From contig BSWB01000003.1 of assembly GCA_033239125.1 (NCBI GenBank), forward strand, positions 103,870,320 through 103,934,319: a stretch of DNA of 64,000 bases. The letters run 5' to 3'. Below are positions 31,228-42,800 of this stretch, in pieces. This DNA comes from Fagopyrum homotropicum (lineage: Eukaryota > Streptophyta > Magnoliopsida > Caryophyllales > Polygonaceae). A model generated the notes under the pieces. The model was not told the DNA's origin. It made no database searches and was given only the letters and a program-made list of their open reading frames with translations. The position numbers and the translations under genes were made by a program. Within the stretch, counting starts at the first letter, position 1. Every line of letters begins with the position of its first letter.

Positions 31228-34158
31228 TTGGCCGTGGGAGAAAGTGGTCGAGACACTTCTTCAACTTCTTCTGATTCTTCTCCCACACACTCATCACCCT
31301 TAGAAACTTCTAAGGAGACATCGGATGTTTCTCAAGGATCATTGGAAGCTCCGAAAGCAATGGAACTCAAACCACTTCCTACTCATCTAAGGTACGCTTT
31401 TCTAGGATCTAATTCTACCTTTCCAGTTATTGTTAGTTCTGATTTAAGCATAGATGAACATAATCAGCTCATGATTGTCCTAAGGAAACATAGGAAAGCT
31501 ATAGGCTATACTATTGAGGACTTAGTAGGAATTAAACCCTCCCTATGCATGCATAAGATACTAATGGAGGAAGATTTTAGAACTTCAAGACAACCTCAAA
31601 GGCGGTTGAATCCGACCATGAAAGAGGTTGTCAAGAAGGAAATTCTTAAGCTTCTTGATGCAGGTATCATCTACCCTATCTCCGATAGTAAGTGGGTGAG
31701 TCCGGTTCAAGTAGTTCCGAAAAAGGGAGGAATGACGGTCATCACCAACAAAAACAACGAGCTCATTCCTACCCGAACCGTGACTGGATGGCGGATGTGC
31801 ATAGACTACCGCAAGCTCAACAATGCAACGCGGAAGGATCATTTTCCATTGCCATTCATTGATCAAATGCTTGAAAGGTTAGCACAACATTCACATTTTT
31901 GCTACCTTGACGGTTATAGTGGTTTCTTTCAGATTCCGATACACCCGGATGATCAAGAGAAGACCACATTCACGTGCCCATAGGGTACGTTTGCTTATAG
32001 GAGAATGCCGTTCGGGCTTTGCAACGCCCCAGCCACCTTCCAACGGTGCATGATGGCCATCTTCTCCGAATACGTAGAGGAAATCATGGAAGTCTTCATG
32101 GACGACTTCTCTGTATACGGTTCCTCTTTTAACGATTGCATTTCTAACCTAGTTCTTAATTGGGAGAAGTGTCAATTTATGGTTAAGGAAGGAATTGTAT
32201 TAGGCCACTTAGTCTCTAGTAGAGGGATAGAGGTGGACAAGGCTAAGATAGAGACCATAGAGAAGCTTCCTCCCACAATTTCGGTGAAAGGGATAAGAAG
32301 TTTCCTAGGACATGCTGGATTTTATAGACGTTTCATTAAAGACTTTTCTAAGATATCAAAACCTCTCACTAATCTATTGATGAAGGATGCGGTTTTTGAG
32401 TTTTCGCATGAATGTTTGGATGCGTTTAACACCATTCGGCAAGCTCTAATTTCAGCACCTATTATCCAACCCCCGGATTGGACTCTTCCCTTCGAGATTA
32501 TGTGCGACGCTAGTGACGTAGCTATTGGAGCTGTTCTTGGACAACGAAAGGAAGGGCGAACCCATGCCATATACTATGCTAGCAAGACGCTAGACGAAGC
32601 GCAGCTCAACTACGCCACTACCGAAAAGGAGTTTTTAGCCATTGTCTATGCTATTGACAAGTTTCGCTCTTATCTTGTAGGTGCAAAGGTGATTGTCTAC
32701 ACGGATCATGCTGCGATCCGGTACCTCCTTGCGAAGAAAGATGCGAAGCCAAGGCTAATTAGATGGATTCTTCTCCTACAAGAATTCGATCTTGAGATCC
32801 GCGACAAGAAAGGTTCAGAAAATTCTGTTGCGGATCATTTGAGTTGCCTAACACATCTAGAAGACGACCATTTGCCCATCGACGACTCCTTCCCGGACGA
32901 ACACTTACACCTTATTGAGGAGTGCATCGATGTGATCTCCAAAGGTAACGAGCCATGGTTTGCCGATTTTGTTAACTATTTGGTTTGTCAGGAGATACCG
33001 CCCGGACTATCCTACGCACAAAGGAAGAAGTTCTTTAAGGACGTCCGGGAATACTATTGGAATGAGCCTCTCCTCTTCAAGAGAGGTCCGGATGGCATCA
33101 TTCGGCGATGTGTGCCGGAAGATGAGATGCAAAGTGTCATCCGCCATTGTCATTCACTACCTTGTGGAGGACACGCTAGTTCGAACAAAACTAGCGCAAA
33201 GGTATTGCAATCTGGATTCTTTTGGCCTACTTTGTTTAGAGATGTGCAATCCTTTGTTTCTTGTTGCGATGCTTGTCAAAGAACAGGCAATATCTCTAGG
33301 AGGAATGAGATGCCCCTCAACAACATCCAAGAGGTGGAAATTTTCGACGTTTGGGGAGTCGATTTCATGGGACCATTCCCATCCTCTTGTGGAAACCAAT
33401 ACATACTATTGGCGGTGGATTACGTTTCTAGATGGGTGGAAGCAATTGCCTCTCCCACCAATGATGCCATGGTGGTGGTTAAGTTCTTCAACAAGACCAT
33501 CTTCCCGCGATTTGGGACGCCAAGGACGATCATTAGTGATGGAGGTTCTCACTTCATACCCCGTCGCTTTGAAGCTCTTCTAGCTAAGTATGGGGTTACT
33601 CACAAGATCGCTACCCCTTACCATCCACAAACAAGTGGACAAGTTGAGATCTCAAATAGGGAGATCAAAGGAATTCTAGAAAAGACGGTTTCAAGGACGA
33701 GGAAGGATTGGTCTTTGAAGCTTGACGATGCATTGTGGGCATACCGGACTGCATACAAGACTCCCATAGGAACCACACCATACAACCTTGTGTGTGGGAA
33801 GTCTTGTCACTTGCCGGTAGAATTGGAGCACAAAGCGTTTTGGGCTATCAAGTGGTTGAACTTCAGCATGAAAGAAGAGGGAGAGAAGCGTCTCCTAGAC
33901 ATCAATGAGCTGGATGAACTCCGCCTGAACGCTTATGAAAACGCTAAGATCTATAAGGAGAGAGCAAAGCGTTGGCATGATAAGCATATCATTCCAAAGG
34001 ACTTCAAAGAAGGAGATCAAGTTCTCCTCTTCAATTCAAGGCTTCGTCTCTTTCCAGGTAAGCTTAAATCTCGTTGGACCGGACCTTTTCTAATTAAGCG
34101 CATTTTCCCCATGGTGCAGTTGAAGTATGGGGTGAAGCGAGCGGAACTTTTAAGGTGA
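31228..34158 (+). pseudogene. pol: Reverse transcriptase, RNase H and integrase of element B
   Basis: The frame is open except for an in-frame TAG at 31981-31983, inside RT just before GTFAYRRMPFGLCNAPATFQ. RT has the catalytic FMDD box (32095-32106). A short in-frame deletion follows it, because the text jumps from SSFNDCISN to LVLNWEKC. RNase H (FEIMCDASDVAIGAVLGQR ... VADHLSCLTHL) and integrase (HCHSLPCGGH ... CDACQR, VDFMGPF, ISDGGSHF, GQVEISNREIKGIL) look complete, with all acidic residues. A one-base loss near 34107 truncates the integrase C-terminus. It would reverse-transcribe and integrate the element. Confidence 0.9.
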
Positions 34159-34469
34159 ACGGCCAACGACTCAAGAAGTATACGCCGGATCTCCAAGCTG
34201 AGGAGTTCGCGCCTACCGCACTCGAATAAGTGCGAGAATGGTCTAGCTACGGACCTTAAACAAAGCGCTTCTTGGGAGGCAACCCAAGGTATTGCATTTT
34301 TGTTTTTGCTTTCGATTCATAGATTAGCTTAGTATAGACGTTTTTGCTTTGTTTTTGCCTCGATTTCTTCCGGTATGTTCGTGTTTTTGGATGTAGGAAC
34401 AATGGAAAAGGAAAAGAGGAGGATGATGTTGAAGAAAAGTGACGAAATTTGGACTTTGGAGCTTTACAG

Positions 34470-34600
34470 AGAGTTCCACGGCCTAAACCACGGTCGTGAC
34501 AACTACAATACCCGTAATTTCCAAAAGTCTTTGAAAAATCACCAAAACCACGGTTCCGTACACTTCCACGGCCGTGGAACACCCCGACAGACCGTGATTT
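34470..34600. repeat. Palindrome modules upstream of the internal TATA box, element B
   Basis: TTCCACGGCCTAAACCACGG and CGTGACAACT precede a full nested module: AACCACGGTTCCGT, then TTCCACGGCCGTGGAA, then AGACCGTGATTTT. They end 20 bases before the TATA box. Confidence 0.85.
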
Positions 34601-34619
34601 TCAAAATTTTGCCTGCGAC

Positions 34620-34626
34620 TATATAA
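34620..34626 (+). promoter_or_regulatory. Internal TATA box before ORF3 of element B
   Basis: GACTATATAAGCC occurs at the position equivalent to A (890-897) and D (42349-42356). The conserved spacing from the palindromes and from ORF3 supports a promoter, but transcription is not shown. Confidence 0.5.
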
Positions 34627-35058
34627 GCCACATTCTTCACAAATTCATCCCAAAAACCCCTCTTTCCACGACCTAATTGCCGAAAATCCACGACCCTCTC
34701 TCAAATCTTCGTTTCCTAATCGTTTTCAACGATTCTTCTTCCTAAACCGAAGAAAATTCAACCACAAACAAGATCCAAGCGACGAATCGAGCGGAAATTC
34801 ACCAACAAACGCGCATTTCGGATTTTTCAATCCGAAAAAGAGGTTTTCTTCTCCCTTCTTGATTCTTGCCGATTTGGTTGTTTTTGTTAGAGATTTTTAG
34901 GAAGAACTGATTGAGATTGGAGGAAATTAGACTAGGACTACCTGTTGTGGAGATTGATTGCTGATTTGCTGAGATTCGTGAACTTCTGAGACGAATCACG
35001 GTCTCTGGGGAAATTACGGCCGTGGTTTTCTGAAGAACAGACCGTAATTTTGAGCAGA

Positions 35059-36630
35059 ATGGATTTTGTGAGAAGAGTTTCGGGGAGGATAAAATAGAAG
35101 AAGAATGAGCAGAATAAGAAGAGGAAGGGTAATCCCTCCTCCTCCTCATCCTCTAGGGCACCACCACCCTCTTCACCTTCACCTCCATCCTCACCTTCAC
35201 CTCCATCCTCACCTCCTCACCCTAGAGTCCCGACCATACACGACGATCATCTCGATGCACTCGAGAGGATCAAGGAGAGGGCAGTGATTGGCCCTAGATA
35301 CTTGTTGTTGGAGGATCTGGTTCCTCTCAACATTGTTGATGACCTTACTTGGCTCTCGGATAGAGCCGGACTAGTTGTCTTCTCGGCTATCCGAGAAGAC
35401 GCATATGAGGAGATTACACGAGAGGTTGTGACGTCCTTTGAGCACAGCCACGTAGACAGGACCGTCTCTTTCCGTCTTATGGAGAGAGACTACCATTTGA
35501 GCATCCGTGAGTTTAGGACCATTTTTGGGTTTCATGAGACCTTTAATGGTCGATTTCCGAGTGGCGTTTACGTCAAGGACTTTTGGGAGGAGGTGGCTAT
35601 GATTTATGCTAGCGAGGACCGCTGGCAGCCCGCTGACACCAAGGCTAGGTTGATGTACCACCTAGCCTTGAAGATAGCCTATCGTGTTCTTTCGGAGTGT
35701 CTCTTTCCTAGGACGGAGACGCCCCAAAAGATCAAGACGGATGAGCTGTTCTTGCTTTACTCCATGCTTTATGGACGCCGGGCTGATTGTGCCACTCTCT
35801 TGGCTGCTACGATGAGCAAGCTCAAGAACAAGAAGAAGGGCAACATAGGATATGGTGGGATAGTTACCCACATTGCTAGGAGTTTTGGTGTCGACTTTTC
35901 TGCTTGCACCCGCATACCGGCCGTACCTTTAGGGCTACATGCTTTCATGGTTAGGGGTCTCATTTTCCCCACACATAGAGGTCCGTCTTATGCGGGCATG
36001 CCTTGGGAGAGTAGGACGGGTAGGGGTATACAGTGGCTACCGGAGTACTCCATTATGGCTGGACGCCATAATTGGAAGGAGACGTTCGTTGCGATGCATG
36101 CGAACAGGATAGCAGCTCCCCCTTATGTCCCACCACCGGTTGTTGAGGAGGAGGATATGGGAGATCAGTTTGAGAGTGGAGGAGGAGCCGAGCAGGAGTT
36201 TGGCACGTTTCCGGATCAGCCGGAGGCGGCCCCAGATGTACCTAGACGCTCTCCACGACCAGCTAGAGCCTCAGGCTTGTCTTCTCGCCGCGCTAGCGTG
36301 AATGAGAGACCTACGTGGATGACCACACCTCCCACATGGTATGGCGTTCCCCCTCCTTGGTCCACCGAGCAGCCAGCTGCACCTCCACCAGCACCAGCAC
36401 CATCCGACGCTCCAGCATGGTACAGTCAGGCCCCGGGATGGTACGAGCAGATGCCGGATTGGGCTACCGGACTTTCAGAGAGAGTAGGAGCATTGGAGAT
36501 CCGAGCCGATGCTAGAGACGGACGCTTAGACGACCTTGACCATATGATGAGGGACGTCTACCGCCAGCAGTTTGGGCGGTTCTATGATCCTAGCTTCTCT
36601 CCATTCCCGCCTCCGCCAGCACCGCAGTGA
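35059..36630 (+). pseudogene. Third ORF of element B (Athila-type ORF after pol)
   Basis: The likely original ATG is 35059 (MDFVRRVSGR), with an in-frame TAG at about 35095. After it, 448 codons from 35284 are open. The N-terminal part is K/S/P-rich. A globular middle follows (LMERDYHLSIREFRTIFGFH, LALKIAYRVLSECLFPRTET, GNIGYGGIVTHIARSFGVDF). The C-terminal third is acidic and proline-rich (TPPTWYGVPPPWSTEQP), and a final short helix leads to SPFPPPPAPQ. It resembles the Pfam ATHILA ORF-1 family. It stands where env-like ORFs occur, but shows no signal peptide or membrane helix. The large middle domain is conserved in D. Confidence 0.78.
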
Positions 36631-37987
36631 TTTGATGACCGACCATTCGCTTTAGACATTCCGCCACCACTTTGTGAGTTTCTTTTTCTTTTCTTCTTTT
36701 CTTTCTTTCTTTTTGAACATTAGGGACAATGTTCGTCCTAAGTATGGGGTGGGATGTACTAAAAGTTTGTAATAACTCTTACTCGCTATGCTTGCTTCTA
36801 TTCGAGACTATTTGCATGTTCATTATATTGTTGCACGTTTCATTATCGCATTGCATGAAAAAGAACTTGAAAAACCCATAAAAATTGAAAAATTTTGAAA
36901 ATTTTGTGCTTCTAATGAATTGAGATGATTTCTATGATAATCACTACTTGTAAATTGAGTTTGATGACAATTGCATGCTTAAAAGAATAGTGAATTGAAA
37001 AGAATTTGAATGAATGAATTTTACCTCTTTTGCAAGTTTCATAATGTGATAAATGTTACCTAAATTATGTTGAGAAATTGAAGTTGAAATCACACTATAA
37101 GTTCTTATACTTCTTGTTGAGATGATTAAGGCAACTCGATTTTTCTTTCTTCTTTCTTTGATCATTTTAGCTCCTCATTGAAATATTAGCCTCCTTTACC
37201 TATCCAGGAACTTGGAGAAGTGAATGAAAAAGGCATGTTTGATGTGGGAGGGCCATGAGAGCAATTATTTGCAATCAAAAGAATAGAAGGAAATTATAGG
37301 TTTGGGGAAGTCAATCATGATGATGAGTAACTCGGCACCATTCACATAGCCGGGTGTTTGTGTCTTGCCAAAGTCGGATTGAGCGATATTCCTAGCGGAT
37401 TATGGTATGTGCGCTAAGGGTTTGAGGCATCTCATAAAAAATTGAGAAACGCCAATCTCCTAGGCTTCGGTTTTTGTGTACCTCTATCCATAACTCCAAA
37501 AGTAAAGTCGAAAAATGAAAAGAAGAGAGCGAAGCTCTAAGTTGAAGTGTTGCGGAAACCGCAAAAGAAGAAGAAGGGTAGTTGTCCACTTTCCCGGATT
37601 TATGCACCACGTACCTTAAAGTTTCTTTTCCCTTCCACATTCTAGACCTTTTCTTTGGAAGTCCTTAAGATCAAAAGAATGTTATATGACTTGGTGATCT
37701 AAATTGAAGTTTCTTATGATTGATTTTGATAATGTTTAAAGGTTATGATGCTTGTGTAGAAGTTTAATTGATTCATGAGTTTTCTTTCCCTTTCACTCTT
37801 TGATTAAGTGTATGAAAGTCTAATAAACGATTGAAGCAAGGTTTGAGAATGATCTATTCTTTAGAAGGCACATTCCTCCAAAAGAAGTATTGCTTTGAGA
37901 AGGTACACATATTTCATCCTAACTCTTGTTTAAAGCTTTTTGAAAGACCTTGCTTAGGGACAAGCAAGTGTTAAGTATGGGGTTATT
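36631..37987 (+). other. 3' non-coding region of B
   Basis: It mirrors 2894-4250 of A. A polypurine-like motif lies close to the ORF3 stop (AGGGACAATG ... AAGTATGGGGTGGG, 36721-36752). A conserved block lies at 37325-37500. The true polypurine tract (AAGTATGGGGTTATT, 37973-37987) touches the LTR. No gene is seen. Confidence 0.75.
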
Positions 37988-39765
37988 TGTTAGCATGAAA
38001 TATTGTGATATTTTAGGCACGTTTTCTAAGTGTATTTGATTCATATTGATAGTCTTTGATTTAGCAATGTTGCATTTGTGAGCTAGTTTGCCTATATTGT
38101 CGATATGGATGTCTACACTAGCTTTATGTTGATTATAGGTGATTGAGAGTCATTTCCGAACGGAATCAAGCAAAGAAGAGTTGATCAAGTATGTCCATGG
38201 ATTAAGGGCATTATAAGGAGCAAATTGGAGTTCAACTTGAGGAATGCACGAGGTTAGGGAAGAATCACGTTCTTGCCCTAAACCACGCTCTAAAATACGG
38301 CCGTATTACAAACCACGTTTACTTCCACTGCCGTGGAACCCTGCAAAGAGAGGCGTGATGCATTCCAGTAACTATTACGGTCGTGGAATCCATGGTCCAA
38401 ACCGTGACACTTTCCACGCTCTAAATTACGGTCGTGGAACCTTCCACGACCGTGATCTTGGCGATCTTTTTTGCCACACATTGAAGCCACGATCTTTTGA
38501 AGATTGGGCCGGGCCGATATTTTATCTTGCCCCATCAAAAGACGGACAAAGTAAGATTCCGTCATCTGGGCTTAGCGGCATTCATCGACGCCTACACCTC
38601 GTTTAGATCTCGGCTTAGAGAATTTGAACGCCCGTTTAGCCCTCGCTTGGAAGCATTGACATCTCGTTGGAGATCGAAGTTCGCATTTGGGAATTGCCCT
38701 AACCTCGCACCTTTGGTGGAGATTGCTATTGAGATCTCCGGATTGGCAGAAGATCGAAGCTTTTGGAAGATTGTTGCAAGAAGATTTCTCTTCTTGTTTA
38801 GGTTTGATTTGGAAGACGGATTGACATCCCGCTCTTCCTTCTTTCCTAAGATTGTGATTGTTTGCTTTATTCTGAATCTATTGACAACATTCTTTCTTGG
38901 TTGTGACTTTGAGATTGGTTTGAAGATTATTGAAAGTTTTCGGAAGTTTTCATCTTTCTATCTTTTAATTCTTGAATTTGATATCAACATGACTGTTATT
39001 GGCTAAAAACTCTTAACAATTCTAAGGTGAAGGGTTGATAGTTGTGGCTTAGATGATGATAGATCGATCGTAAACAGATTAAACCCTGAGAGTTAGAGAG
39101 AATCGTCGACGAACCCTAAATTACGGTTTGTTCTTGAGTTCCACGGCCGTGGAGTCTCAAGATCTACCCGTAATTTCCCCAAAGTTTACGAACCTGCTTT
39201 TACTTTAATCCAAAGTTAAAGATTTGCTTTAACTTAGTTTAGGCTTGCCTTTTCTAGGTGGTAGTGAAGCCTCAACAACCTCTACCTCGATTGTGAGTGT
39301 CATAACCGTAATCGGCTAAGTTAGTCTTGATCCTTGGATTACAAGTTTGGGTATTTGATATTAATTCTGGCCTTTAGAACCTTTCTATATTGAAGCCTCA
39401 ACAACCTGTATAGGGAGTGTCTTATAGGTGAGTCATATAAGGTTTTTGGAACTTCACCGTACGATTACCTTACATTAGCATACCTTTGCATATCTCAACT
39501 CTGTCTTTATATCATTAGTATATCTTGAATCGATTGCCACAGCTTGATACTTGGATCTTTAGGATTGTTGTTTTCCCAATATTTGCAAAACTCTCATATT
39601 TACTCGCTTGATAATCTGCAATTGAATTTGTTCCCACCCAAATCCCTGTGTTCGATACTCTAGAATTCTTGCTTAACTACGTCGATCCGTACACTGCGGG
39701 TTCGCTTGCTTGATTCTAGTTTTATAAATTTAAAACTTATTTGCACACACCTCTAGGGGCGAACA
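37988..39765 (+). repeat. 3' LTR of element B
   Basis: A near copy of 26474-28248. Notable differences are the loss of the TATA box (CCCCATCAAAAG near 38530) and a damaged palindrome (CCACTGCCGTGG near 38328). The leader palindrome at 39120-39175 is closer to perfect than in the 5' LTR. Confidence 0.92.
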
Positions 39766-41568
39766 GCATGCAAAAAGCCTTAAATTTATAACTCGTTATA
39801 TTTCTCAACTCCTAGCGAACCCGCAGTATACGGGACGTTTTGTAGTAGGGATAGTTTTCCGAGGTCGAACACAAAGACTGAGGTGAGATTGAATCGATTA
39901 ATGACTAAGGATAGTGAAGATCTAGGCTAAGAAAAGAGAAAGGAATAAAGAAATGAAAATCTCAATGTTTTTTGTTTGGTTTTTAGGTGATCAATCAAAG
40001 ACCACAAATCATGCGAAATAAACAATCAACTAAGCTAACACCACAAGTAACAAGCAAATAAGAGATATGTAATCAAAGAGAGAAAAACGGATTCTAGGGT
40101 TGGAAATTCTGATTATGGCATTGGACTCAAGCTATCTAATCATTCCTTGGATTAACTATAGTATGTTGGGAGTGAGTGTTTCTAGATTGGGATCAATCAC
40201 CGGGTAGGTCTCATAGTCCATTAGTCCGTTCCTGAGGTCTCATCACCGGGTAAGTCTCAAAGAGCCTAAGGATAGGAATTTTACACAAACCGGATGGTAT
40301 TCTAGGGATCTAACCTCTCTTTACCGGGTAAGTCTTGCAAGGGCAAGTCCTAAACACCTATCCTAGCACACTTAGTCCAATAGCGGCTTGTGAGGCTCAC
40401 TACTACCTAGAGTTTGTCATCTTCGGTATCTAAGAGCAAGAATCACCGGGTAGGTCTCTTCTAACACTTAGTTGCTAACACTAGGTCACCCTAGGATTGA
40501 TTTAACTCAACAAATACTAGGATTTCAAAAATCTAACAACCAAACACTTGGATTCATCATTACAAGCAAATTCATCAAAATCACGGGGTGTTCATCAAGG
40601 ACCACGGCCGTGGTTTGTCTAGAACAAACCGTGGATTCTAACAGTGACTAGGTTCGATTAGACGAATCATCCAAGCATACATTTAAGTCTATTCTATCAT
40701 AGTCCAAGCCATAACCATCTTTTCCTTACCCTAGAATCGCATCTATCTAGCCAACAACATACATCATCACAATCGAAATCATCAAGCATAAAATCATGGC
40801 TTCCATTTGCAAGATAATGAAGTGAAAGAGATAAACAAGTTGAACAAAGAAAAACCAAGCTGAATATGAGTTTAAGAAAGACTTACAACCCTTCAAAAGA
40901 AGGTTCAATCGATTCTTACAACCCTAGAAAACGATTCCGATAATCTTCACTCTAAAATCTATCAAAGACTAACAATGGTGCGTTCTTCTCTTCTTCTCCA
41001 ATGGAAGCTTTCTTTCTTCTCCAATGGTCTCCAATCCAATGCTCCAATTGAGAGAATCTTTCTTGTTGAGAGTGTGAGAGAGAATGGAGTGATGGGAGAT
41101 GCCTAACAGCCTTGCAGGACCACCTTTTATCCTCCAAATTTGCAAGAGTCGGCCATGAAGATTGTGGGACAGCTGTCACAACTGTCTAGTGAAAACCCAC
41201 GGCCAAAACCACGCCCGTGGAAGTCCCAGTGGCCGTGGTTTTGGTGCCTCAGCTTGTTTTGGATCATCAAGCCTCAGTTTGGTGCATGGCATGCACCAAC
41301 AAGTTCCCATGTGTCCTCTTTAGCCCCTAGCTTGCATCCCAATGAGTCCGAAGGTGTGTCATCTCGAGGAACGATCCTCAAATGTATCGATTAAGCTCCT
41401 AAAACTCCTAAAATACCTACAAAGCATGCAAAAGTCCGTGTAGACGTCTATCTCGACAAAATACATGAATTAAGTGCAAATCGTCACGAACTAGTGCAAA
41501 CCATGCATGAATGAGCGGAAAAACTATCTAAATGAGTGCCTAAACCTAAGTCATAAATCGTGTTATCA
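39766..41568 (-). repeat. Main part of solo LTR H
   Basis: This is the remainder of H after the B insertion. On the minus strand a module (41199-41240) precedes a TATA-like GGATAAAAGG at about 41124-41133, and a second module (40597-40634) lies downstream. This two-module layout equals that of the Athila A and B LTRs. The reading frames here have no support as genes. Confidence 0.85.
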
Positions 41569-41860
41569 CGTACGAGAATGCACGGATCTACAGGGAAAGA
41601 ACTAAGAAGTTGCATGATAAGCACATCATTCCAAAGGACTTAAAGGAAGGCGACCTCGTTCTTCTTTTTAACTCGAGACTTCGAATCTTTCCAGGTAAGC
41701 TTAAATCTCGTTGGACAGGACCTTTTGTTATTAAGCATGTTTTTCCCCATGGTGCAGTTGAAGTATTGGGTGAAAAGTGTGGAAGTTTCAAAGTAAACGG
41801 CTAACGATTGAAGAAGTACACACCGGAAGCTCCGGTTGAGGAGATTGCTCCTATTCTCCT
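41569..41860 (+). pseudogene. Integrase C-terminus of element D
   Basis: It continues D's integrase after the H insertion: DKHIIPKDLKEGDLVLLFNS, then FPGKLKSRWTGPFVIKHVFP. A TAA near 41802 replaces a CAA seen in A, and the following codons remain recognisable. The duplicated CGTAC (41569-41573) restores the reading of the split gene. Confidence 0.85.
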
Positions 41861-42184
41861 CCATTAATAATCTAAGGAATAACGTCAAGGTAAAGACTTT
41901 AAACGAAGCGCTTCTTGGGAGGCAGCCCATGGCAGTTCTAGTTTTTCTTTTTTCTTTTTCTTTAGTGTAGCTTAGGTTAGCTTAGTTGTTTGCTTTGCTT
42001 TTGTTTTTCGTCGATGCGCTCTTGGTTTGTTGATGTCATACATCGCAGGAACTAGGTACATTCTTGAAGAAATGGTGGAGATTTTGATGCAAGTGTACTT
42101 AGGAACGTTTTCAAGGAGCAAAAGGGCATAAATCGACCTTACCATGGATAAATTGATCGATTCAGGGGTATGAAGGCTTTAGAG

Positions 42185-42337
42185 CAAGACAATTTTCCTT
42201 CTCTAAGAAAAAAAATCGACTAAAAAATTGACTCACCAGAAAAAAAATCGACCGATTTTCCTTGAAGATGAGAAAATAGTAAAGAAATCGGACCAACGAA
42301 AAAATCGGCCCTAAAAATCGGCCCATTTTTTTCGTAA
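42185..42337. repeat. AAAATCG palindromes upstream of the internal TATA box, element D
   Basis: Half-sites and cores include AAAAAAATCGACTAAAAAAT, AAAAATCGACCGATTTTCC, AAATCGGACC, AAAATCGGCCC and AAATCGGCCCATTTTT. They occupy the same place relative to the TATA box as the CCACGGCCGTGG modules of A and B. Confidence 0.85.
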
Positions 42338-42348
42338 AAAGCCCAGCC

Positions 42349-42356
42349 TATATAAA
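42349..42356 (+). promoter_or_regulatory. Internal TATA box before ORF3 of element D
   Basis: GCCTATATAAAGCC lies 12 bases after the last AAAATCG palindrome and about 445 bases before the ORF3 ATG, nearly the same spacing as in A and B. Confidence 0.5.
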
Positions 42357-42723
42357 GCCTTCTCCACTCTTCTTCCTCATTCCACACTTAGAGATTTTCG
42401 AGCTCCCCTCTTCCTCAAAGGCCGAAAATCGCCCTCACCCTCATCCCTTCATTGGGTAATCGTTTTGCACGATTCTTGAGCCTAAATTGAAGCCCTTGCA
42501 ACGACAAAGAAGGATCTAGCAACAACAAGTGTGGCAAACGGCTCATTTGTCCGGAATTCATGTTTTTCCATCTAAAACCTAAGTTTTTTGCTCGATCTTG
42601 ATTCGTACTTTTAGGTTGTTGGATTGTTGTGTTTGTTAGAGATTTTTGCTTAGAAACATCCCTAGGAAGTTGTTTGAGGGGTTGCTTTGGATAGAACTTT
42701 ACATATTTGTGAGATTGATTGCA

Positions 42724-42796
42724 ACCGATGGAAAAATCGACCTAGCCCAGAAAAATCTACCGATTTTTGTGAAGAACAACCCGATTTTTTCTTGTT
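42724..42796. repeat. AAAATCG module just before ORF3 of element D
   Basis: Reads GGAAAAATCGACC, then AAAAATCTACCGATTTTT, then ACCCGATTTTTT, ending a few bases before ATG 42801. In A and B this slot holds AAACCACGGT, TTCCACGGCCGTGGAA and ACCGTGGTTT. Confidence 0.85.
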
Positions 42797-42800
42797 GAGA

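Larger units (their letters stand above)
34159..35058 (+). other. Post-integrase leader of B with hairpin, palindromes and TATA box
   Basis: No gene is seen. The hairpin block (GCGCTTCTTGGGAGGCAACCC, 34265-34285) is followed by palindrome modules (34470-34600), a TATA box (TATATAA, 34620-34626) and a further module at 34995-35050. The layout and most bases equal 499-1329 of A. Confidence 0.75.
26474..39765 (+). mobile_element. Athila-type element B, nearly complete
   Basis: LTRs of 1,775 and 1,778 bases (TGTGAGC/TGTTAGC ... GGGGCGAACA), a tRNA-Asp PBS, gag, protease, RT, RNase H, integrase, an internal TATA box, ORF3, a 3' region and a polypurine tract are all present in order. The flanks GGATG (26469-26473) and GCATG (39766-39770) form a target duplication with one mismatch, inside solo LTR H. 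The LTRs differ at about twenty sites by eye, making B a recent insertion. It is not coding-competent: frames break between gag and protease, between protease and RT, once in RT, at the end of integrase and in ORF3. Confidence 0.95.
26458..41568 (-). repeat. Solo LTR H, split by element B
   Basis: The plus-strand ends are TGTTACGCTAAG (26458) and TCGTGTTATCA (41568), the same family as the LTRs of G. A perfect 5-base duplication, CGTAC, flanks it (26453-26457 and 41569-41573) within D's integrase. There is no internal region, PBS or second LTR, so it is a solo LTR. B sits 16 bases inside it, so only 26458-26473 and 39766-41568 belong to H. Palindrome modules lie at 40597-40634 and 41199-41240. 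Confidence 0.88.
41861..42800 (+). other. Leader of D with AAAATCG palindromes and TATA box
   Basis: No gene is seen. The hairpin block is GCGCTTCTTGGGAGGCAGCCC at about 41908-41928. Palindromes of the AAAATCGRCC type fill 42185-42337, just upstream of a TATA box (TATATAAA, 42349-42356). A further module lies at 42724-42796, immediately before the ORF3 start. Confidence 0.75.

Noticed and set aside
35059..36630. Envelope gene of an Athila-type element
   Set aside because: The ORF is in the env-like position but shows no signal peptide, membrane helix or cleavage site. It is described as a third ORF of unknown function.
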